Source: DATGYC01 sp035298385
GTDB lineage: Bacteria > Bacillota > Sulfobacillia > Symbiobacteriales > Symbiobacteriaceae
DNA: 10,072 nt
Direction of reading: 5' to 3'
Assembly: GCA_035298385.1 (NCBI GenBank)
Contig: DATGYC010000080.1
Span: 1-10,072 of the forward strand
Shown: positions 6,909 through 10,072 of the stretch, piece after piece
How positions within the stretch are numbered: the stretch's first letter is position 1
How the letters are laid out: each line of letters opens with the position of its first letter
Made by a program: the position numbers and the translations under genes
Notes under the pieces: model-generated
The model's database searches: none
Seen by the model: the letters and a program-made list of their open reading frames with translations, nothing else
What the model was told of the DNA's origin: nothing

Positions 6909-7238
6909 GTGTTCAAGTGGAAGCTCCGTGCTGCCATGACCGAAAAGGGGCTCTGGAGTGGTCAGGACTTGGTCCAGCGCCTCGAAGACAGGGCAGGCAT
7001 CATTCTGTCCCACACGGCCGTCATGGCGCTCGTAAACTCACCGCCAAAAGCCGTGCGCCTGCAGACATTGGATGCCTTATGTACTGCCTTGGAGTGCACC
7101 CCCTGGGACCTGCTCGAATACACCCCTGAGAAGGCAAAGCAGGCCAGGAAGGCCGTCCACGCCGGACCAATCGCCCCATATCGTCGCCAGAAGGTCAAGC
7201 CGCAACCCAAAAAGTTGTACCCCGAGGAGGACTTCTAG
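6909..7238 (+). CDS. Small Cro/C1-type HTH protein of the recombinase module
   Basis: This is a 109-residue DNA-binding protein. Residues about 1-72 fit a Cro/C1 (XRE-like, HTH_26-type) fold: helix 1 KWKLRAAMTEKG, then LVQRLEDRAG, recognition region LSHTAVMALVNSP, and the typical closing helices LQTLDALCTALECTPWDLLEY, where the CxALxCTPxDLL pattern is diagnostic of the family. The tail (73-109) is basic and proline-rich, ending KKLYPEEDF. The start is GTG 6909, two bases after the recombinase stop, with GGGGAG eleven bases upstream. The third gene begins three bases after its stop, so all three are co-translated. It probably represses the module or acts as an accessory architectural factor for recombination. 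Which of these cannot be decided from sequence. Confidence 0.85.
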   Translation: MFKWKLRAAMTEKGLWSGQDLVQRLEDRAGIILSHTAVMALVNSPPKAVRLQTLDALCTALECTPWDLLEYTPEKAKQARKAVHAGPIAPYRRQKVKPQPKKLYPEEDF

Positions 7239-7241
7239 CCC

Positions 7242-8633
7242 ATGAGCGGCCCGGTGCGCCTTTGCAGCCGTTGTGGCAAGCCTATTTCGTGGCTGAACAA
7301 AGAACCACTGTGCCGGGCGTGTTATCTCCAACGGGTGGGAACCTGTAAGGACTGCGGAGAGAAAAGACGGCTTCGAGGATTGGTCTGTCGGACGTGCGGT
7401 TCACACCGCTTGGCACGCAACTACTTGCAGCGCGTGAGTACAATCCTCCGCGAACAGAGCCCGCTGGCGAACCATCTGTTGCACGGGTACCTGCAGTACC
7501 TCGAATCCCACTACGGGAACCAACCAAGGCCCATCTATTACGCCCTCTGGCCCGTTGTGAACCTCATGAAAGACGGGCATTTGGCACCCAGCATGTCCTG
7601 GGCTGAGGTGAACACCATGCGAACCCAGGCCCGAACCGGGCGACAGCGGGCGGCCCTGCGCCGTTACCTTGAGTTCATGACCGCCCAAGGCCTTGGACCG
7701 TCGTTTCAGGACGCACAGTGGGAGGCCCGCCTAGGCCGTCTCCTTGATTCGTACCCTCCCGCCTTCCAGAAGGAGATCGTACGTTATCGGCAGTTCCTGG
7801 GCACCACTAGGAAACTCCAGCGTTGGACAATATACCTCGCCTTAGTGCATCTCCGACGCTTCTTCAAATGGGCTGGAGAATCTGCTCACGTACCCGGAAT
7901 CCGTGCCGTTGCTGGTCATCTAGTGCGAGCCTATTTGGCTGGTCGCCAGCAGCGCCTGTCACAACGATCGTGGGCCAAGGATGCCCGGGTCATCCGGGAC
8001 TTCTACAAGTGGGCCAAGAACGAGTGCCTTGTCTTCGTCGATCCCACTCTGGGCCTAAAGATCGGCCAGCCCGACACGCTTATGGTCGGTCTCCCCATTG
8101 AACAGCAGAGACTGCTTTCCGCTCACTGGTTACACCCGGAGGCTGACCCGCTGGAGGCCGCTGCAGGGCTATTAGCACTAGCCCACGGACTATCCCCGGC
8201 CGAACTGGTTGGCCTGCGCGTTAGTGACTTCGACGCGACTGCCAAGCGCATAAACCTCCCGAGTCGTCAACTGGGCCTGCGGCTGAGCTCTGCTGTGGCT
8301 CTCGTGCTATGCCGTTACCTGGACTATCGTCGGCGGATTGACCACGGAAGTGGCAACCCCTACTTCTTTGTAAACAGGCTCAGCATCCGACAAGGAACAC
8401 CAGTAGGTCCGAACTACTTGACCGGCTATCTACATAAGCGGTCCCTCGTGAAGATTGAGTCTACTCTCCAGCTCAGGATCTCGTACCTGGTGGACGTCGC
8501 CGCAACGGGTCGAATTAAGGTGCTAGAGTACCTGGGACTCACCCACAGCGGATCGAGACATTATCTGGCATCCACGATGGGCGGGCTCATAGGCCGACAA
8601 CTGGTAGGTCCATCCTACTCTCCGCGTGAATAG
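7242..8633 (+). CDS. Zinc-ribbon protein with degenerate tyrosine-recombinase fold
   Basis: The 463 residues combine unusual parts. Two zinc ribbons stand at the N-terminus: Cys8-x2-Cys11 with Cys24-x2-Cys27, and Cys35-x2-Cys38 with Cys49-x2-Cys52. Two regions resembling core-binding (SAM-like) domains follow, at about 62-160 and 171-280. The last about 175 residues align with a recombinase catalytic domain, but the first catalytic Arg is Ser318 (HGLSPAELVGLRVSDFD, against the usual TGLR), the HxxR histidine is Leu409 with Arg412 kept, and the LGH histidine is Leu433. A tyrosine at the nucleophile position (Tyr441, SRHYLA) remains. It is therefore unlikely to cut DNA alone and may be a DNA-binding partner of the upstream recombinase. 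The ATG at 7242 has GAGGAGG eleven bases upstream. The alignment is by eye; the zinc ribbons are clear, the fold call fairly sure. Confidence 0.8.
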   Translation: MSGPVRLCSRCGKPISWLNKEPLCRACYLQRVGTCKDCGEKRRLRGLVCRTCGSHRLARNYLQRVSTILREQSPLANHLLHGYLQYLESHYGNQPRPIYYALWPVVNLMKDGHLAPSMSWAEVNTMRTQARTGRQRAALRRYLEFMTAQGLGPSFQDAQWEARLGRLLDSYPPAFQKEIVRYRQFLGTTRKLQRWTIYLALVHLRRFFKWAGESAHVPGIRAVAGHLVRAYLAGRQQRLSQRSWAKDARVIRDFYKWAKNECLVFVDPTLGLKIGQPDTLMVGLPIEQQRLLSAHWLHPEADPLEAAAGLLALAHGLSPAELVGLRVSDFDATAKRINLPSRQLGLRLSSAVALVLCRYLDYRRRIDHGSGNPYFFVNRLSIRQGTPVGPNYLTGYLHKRSLVKIESTLQLRISYLVDVAATGRIKVLEYLGLTHSGSRHYLASTMGGLIGRQLVGPSYSPRE

Positions 8634-8755
8634 GGTGTCTCGATTAACTCGAACGAATGGCATCAGCGGTGTTTAACTACATTAGCAGCGGGAAACGTGC
8701 CGGTCTTGAGTATCATGAGGGAGCACTACGCGTGGGCTGTCGACATCGGTGACTC
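8634..8755. other. Non-coding stretch after the recombinase module
   Basis: I see no supported gene here. This is where the right end of the module should be. It contains the 8-bp palindrome TGTCGACA (8738-8745), which shares the TCGACA core with the motifs near 5483-5542, but no longer repeat matches the left flank. Confidence 0.4.
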
Positions 8756-8800
8756 GAACACTCCCTCGGCCTGCTGTAAGGTCAGAGGGAGTGTTCTTTT
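8756..8800 (+). terminator. Rho-independent terminator, 12-bp stem
   Basis: GAACACTCCCTC (8756-8767) pairs perfectly with GAGGGAGTGTTC (8785-8796) across a 17-base loop and is followed by TTTT. It ends transcripts coming from the recombinase module, 123 bases after the last stop. If the module is an insertion, this may originally have served the interrupted small transcript. Confidence 0.75.
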
Positions 8801-8953
8801 CGGCTAGTGGCGATGCCAGTTATCTTCTGATGATCTCGCACGGATGCCTGGTACGGCTGGTGCGGATCCATCTTACCGTCGGACCTGGATGGTTGAGAGG
8901 AAGAAAATTCTGGTCGAACAATGCGGGAAAATACAAATGTAACGTGCAATATT

Positions 8954-8962
8954 TGATATAAT
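8954..8962 (+). promoter_or_regulatory. Perfect extended -10 promoter of the secreted-protein operon
   Basis: TGATATAAT matches the extended -10 consensus TGnTATAAT exactly. No good -35 lies 16-18 bases upstream (CAAATG at 8934-8939), as is common for extended promoters. Transcription should begin near 8969, ahead of the AAAGGAG site at 8985-8991. An ATG at 8961 lies within this box and so cannot start the protein made from this transcript. The stretch 8801-8953 upstream shows nothing else I can support. Confidence 0.75.
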
Positions 8963-9005
8963 GTCGAGTTGTTGTTTCTCGAAGAAAGGAGCGCTGAGTA
9001 CTAGG

Positions 9006-9569
9006 ATGCGACACTGGAAAGGGGCCCTGATCTCGATCATTGCAGTACTGGTCGTGGTTGTAGCTGCCTCAAGTGCCATGGTGGCTTCACCGCAGGAGAC
9101 TACAATGATCCAGGCGTACCAGATTGCCTTAAAGACGGCTCACGAGTGGGACCCTAATGCCAGGCTCTACCATATGATAAGCGTTGACATTGAGGGAAAG
9201 ACAGACAGCCTTCAAGGCGCTCTGGGAACTCGAGCGAAATGGAATGTGGAGTTTGTCGATCCCGACACTGGCCGGCAACTGGGGGTCTATGTTACCAACG
9301 GGGTAGCCGGCCAACCAAGGGAAGCGAAAAATCCAACGGTGTGGCCTGGAACCACTCAGTTCCCGACGATCGACCTCAAGAGAGCAATTCAGGTGGCCAC
9401 TGACTCTGGAGTCACGCCCTCTCAGTCCATGTTTTTCGGTTATCACTACCGACTTGTATACAACGAAGAGTCGAAGCAACTTGAACTTTGGTTGTACGGT
9501 CGGAATGGCGAAGGAACTCCGAAGACTCTGCGCTTCCAACCTGAGTCCACCGTTCTGATCAATGCGTGA
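9006..9569 (+). CDS. Secreted or membrane-anchored PepSY-like protein
   Basis: This is a 187-residue exported protein. Arg2, His3 and Lys5 precede a hydrophobic stretch (about 7-24) ending in AMVASPQ, a signal peptide or an uncleaved anchor. The remainder has two similar halves that resemble PepSY domains: a helix (MIQAYQIALKTAHEWDPNARL), then beta strands with KWNVEFVDPDTGRQLGVYVTNG, and again a helix (DLKRAIQVATDSGV) followed by YHYRLVYNEESKQLELWLY. PepSY domains often act as secreted inhibitors or regulators of proteases or cell-wall enzymes. The likeness is by eye and moderate. The ATG at 9006 is chosen because an upstream ATG at 8961 sits in the promoter; the AAAGGAG site is 14 bases away, rather far. 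The next gene begins 12 bases downstream, so the two form an operon. GC content is clearly lower than in the first 5 kb. Confidence 0.7.
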   Translation: MRHWKGALISIIAVLVVVVAASSAMVASPQETTMIQAYQIALKTAHEWDPNARLYHMISVDIEGKTDSLQGALGTRAKWNVEFVDPDTGRQLGVYVTNGVAGQPREAKNPTVWPGTTQFPTIDLKRAIQVATDSGVTPSQSMFFGYHYRLVYNEESKQLELWLYGRNGEGTPKTLRFQPESTVLINA

Positions 9570-9581
9570 GGGGGGACTTAA

Positions 9582-10061
9582 GTGAAGTCGAGGCTGGTCG
9601 TGTTTCTCAGCGCGATAAGCTTGATAATAGCTTCAACCACACGAGCACTGGCTGGCTCAGCATCGAACCAGGACTACACAGCATACGCCAACCTTTCGCA
9701 ATATGGCGCAGCCGGGTATGAGATCATAATTGGTGACGTCGCCGTGCACCCCTTTGATCATAATGTTCCTGTGATCCCATTTGGAACCACCATCTACATG
9801 AGTACACCAAGCAGCATCGGTATTCCAGGCCCTGACGGTGTTACCCGTTACTGGGACCACTTCTGGGTGTCAGACATTGGTGACATTTATTGGTCTTTGC
9901 ACCCGAACAGCTACTACTGGATTGACATATACCACGGCCGCTACATCAAACCTGGGCAGTCTTGCGGGTGCGGCGGCGGTCTTTGTTACACATGGGGGAC
10001 AAATTCTTGTCAAAACGCCATTGCATTCGGTAGCAGAACTGGCGGGGCATGGTATTGGTAA
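9582..10061 (+). CDS. Secreted 3D-domain-like (double-psi barrel) protein with altered signature
   Basis: This is a 159-residue exported protein with a clear signal peptide (Lys2, Arg4, hydrophobic 5-18, cleavage after ALA at 24). The mature part follows the 3D-domain pattern (Bacillota cell-wall proteins of the MltA/RlpA-like double-psi barrel type): GDVAVHP (51-57), VIPFGTTIYM (64-73), FWVSDIGD (94-101), YWIDIY (112-117) and the closing AFGSRT (148-153). Two of the three name-giving aspartates are present (Asp98, Asp115). The first, normally in VDP, is His56. An insert before the last motif carries Cys128, Cys130, Cys135 and Cys143, likely disulfides once outside the cell or a metal site. 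The GTG at 9582 follows a GGGGGG tract and lies 12 bases after the upstream stop. Peptidoglycan binding or cleavage is possible, but the altered site makes activity doubtful. Confidence 0.72.
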   Translation: MKSRLVVFLSAISLIIASTTRALAGSASNQDYTAYANLSQYGAAGYEIIIGDVAVHPFDHNVPVIPFGTTIYMSTPSSIGIPGPDGVTRYWDHFWVSDIGDIYWSLHPNSYYWIDIYHGRYIKPGQSCGCGGGLCYTWGTNSCQNAIAFGSRTGGAWYW

Positions 10062-10072
10062 CACACGGGAAG

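Larger units (their letters stand above)
5660..8755 (+). mobile_element. Putative tyrosine-recombinase mobile module (ends uncertain)
   Basis: Three co-directional genes with gaps of two and three bases (recombinase, HTH protein, zinc-ribbon recombinase-like protein) carry no cargo. The unit lies between a small ORF with an unnatural-looking C-terminus and a terminator. Two recombinases plus one small protein recalls Tn554 (TnpA, TnpB, TnpC), although the gene order and domain make-up differ. I see no terminal inverted repeats or target duplication at either side, which is normal for tyrosine-recombinase elements. The outer limits are guesses: left end between 5655 and 5720, right end between 8634 and 8755. 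Confidence 0.45.

Noticed and set aside
8749..8961. 70-codon plus-strand open frame after the module
   Set aside because: It runs through the terminator hairpin and has no ribosome site or recognisable protein features.
8961..9005. Upstream ATG giving a 15-residue N-terminal extension of the PepSY-like protein
   Set aside because: The ATG is part of the TATAAT box, has no ribosome site, and would put charged residues before the signal peptide.
1..10072. CRISPR arrays, tRNA or rRNA genes, riboswitches
   Set aside because: No regularly spaced direct repeats, cloverleaf-like segments or recognisable conserved RNA cores were seen in the intergenic regions on either strand.

Overview
The window looks like chromosomal DNA from a GC-rich bacterium, most likely a high-GC member of the Bacillota. 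That placement is an inference. It rests on strong AAAGGAGG-type ribosome binding sites, extended -10 promoters of the TGnTATAAT form, GTG starts, and a secreted 3D-domain-like protein, a family common in Bacillota. No rRNA, tRNA or other lineage marker is present.

Positions 1-4262 and on to 5479 carry ordinary accessory metabolism and transport. A NodI/NodJ-like ABC exporter pair (30-1733, +) ends at a strong hairpin shared with a convergent two-gene operon (2526-1771, -). That operon encodes a V4R-domain cysteine-containing protein and an unrecognised 90-residue protein. Divergent from it, a DHA2-type (14-helix) MFS exporter (2733-4262) is followed 44 bases later by a class V PLP-dependent aminotransferase-fold protein (4307-5479). 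These two probably form one transcript.

Positions 5480-8800 are the most unusual part. An 18-bp perfect palindrome is followed by an extended -10 promoter. Next comes a 34-codon ORF whose ribosome binding site is folded into a GNRA-loop hairpin. Downstream lie three tightly packed same-strand genes: a tyrosine recombinase with all catalytic residues but split by a frame change at about 6539, a small Cro/C1-type HTH protein (6909-7238), and a 463-residue protein (7242-8633). The last joins two zinc ribbons and two apparent core-binding domains to a tyrosine-recombinase fold that has lost most of its catalytic residues. This reads as a compact recombinase-based mobile module, loosely comparable to the Tn554 trio (two recombinases plus a small accessory protein). 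It may have inserted into the small ORF. A 12-bp stem terminator follows at 8756-8800.

Positions 8801-10061 have visibly lower GC. A perfect extended -10 promoter drives two secreted proteins. One is PepSY-like (9006-9569). The other is a 3D/double-psi-barrel-like protein (9582-10061) with one of the three signature aspartates replaced and a four-cysteine insert. They probably act together at the cell surface, in a role I cannot name.
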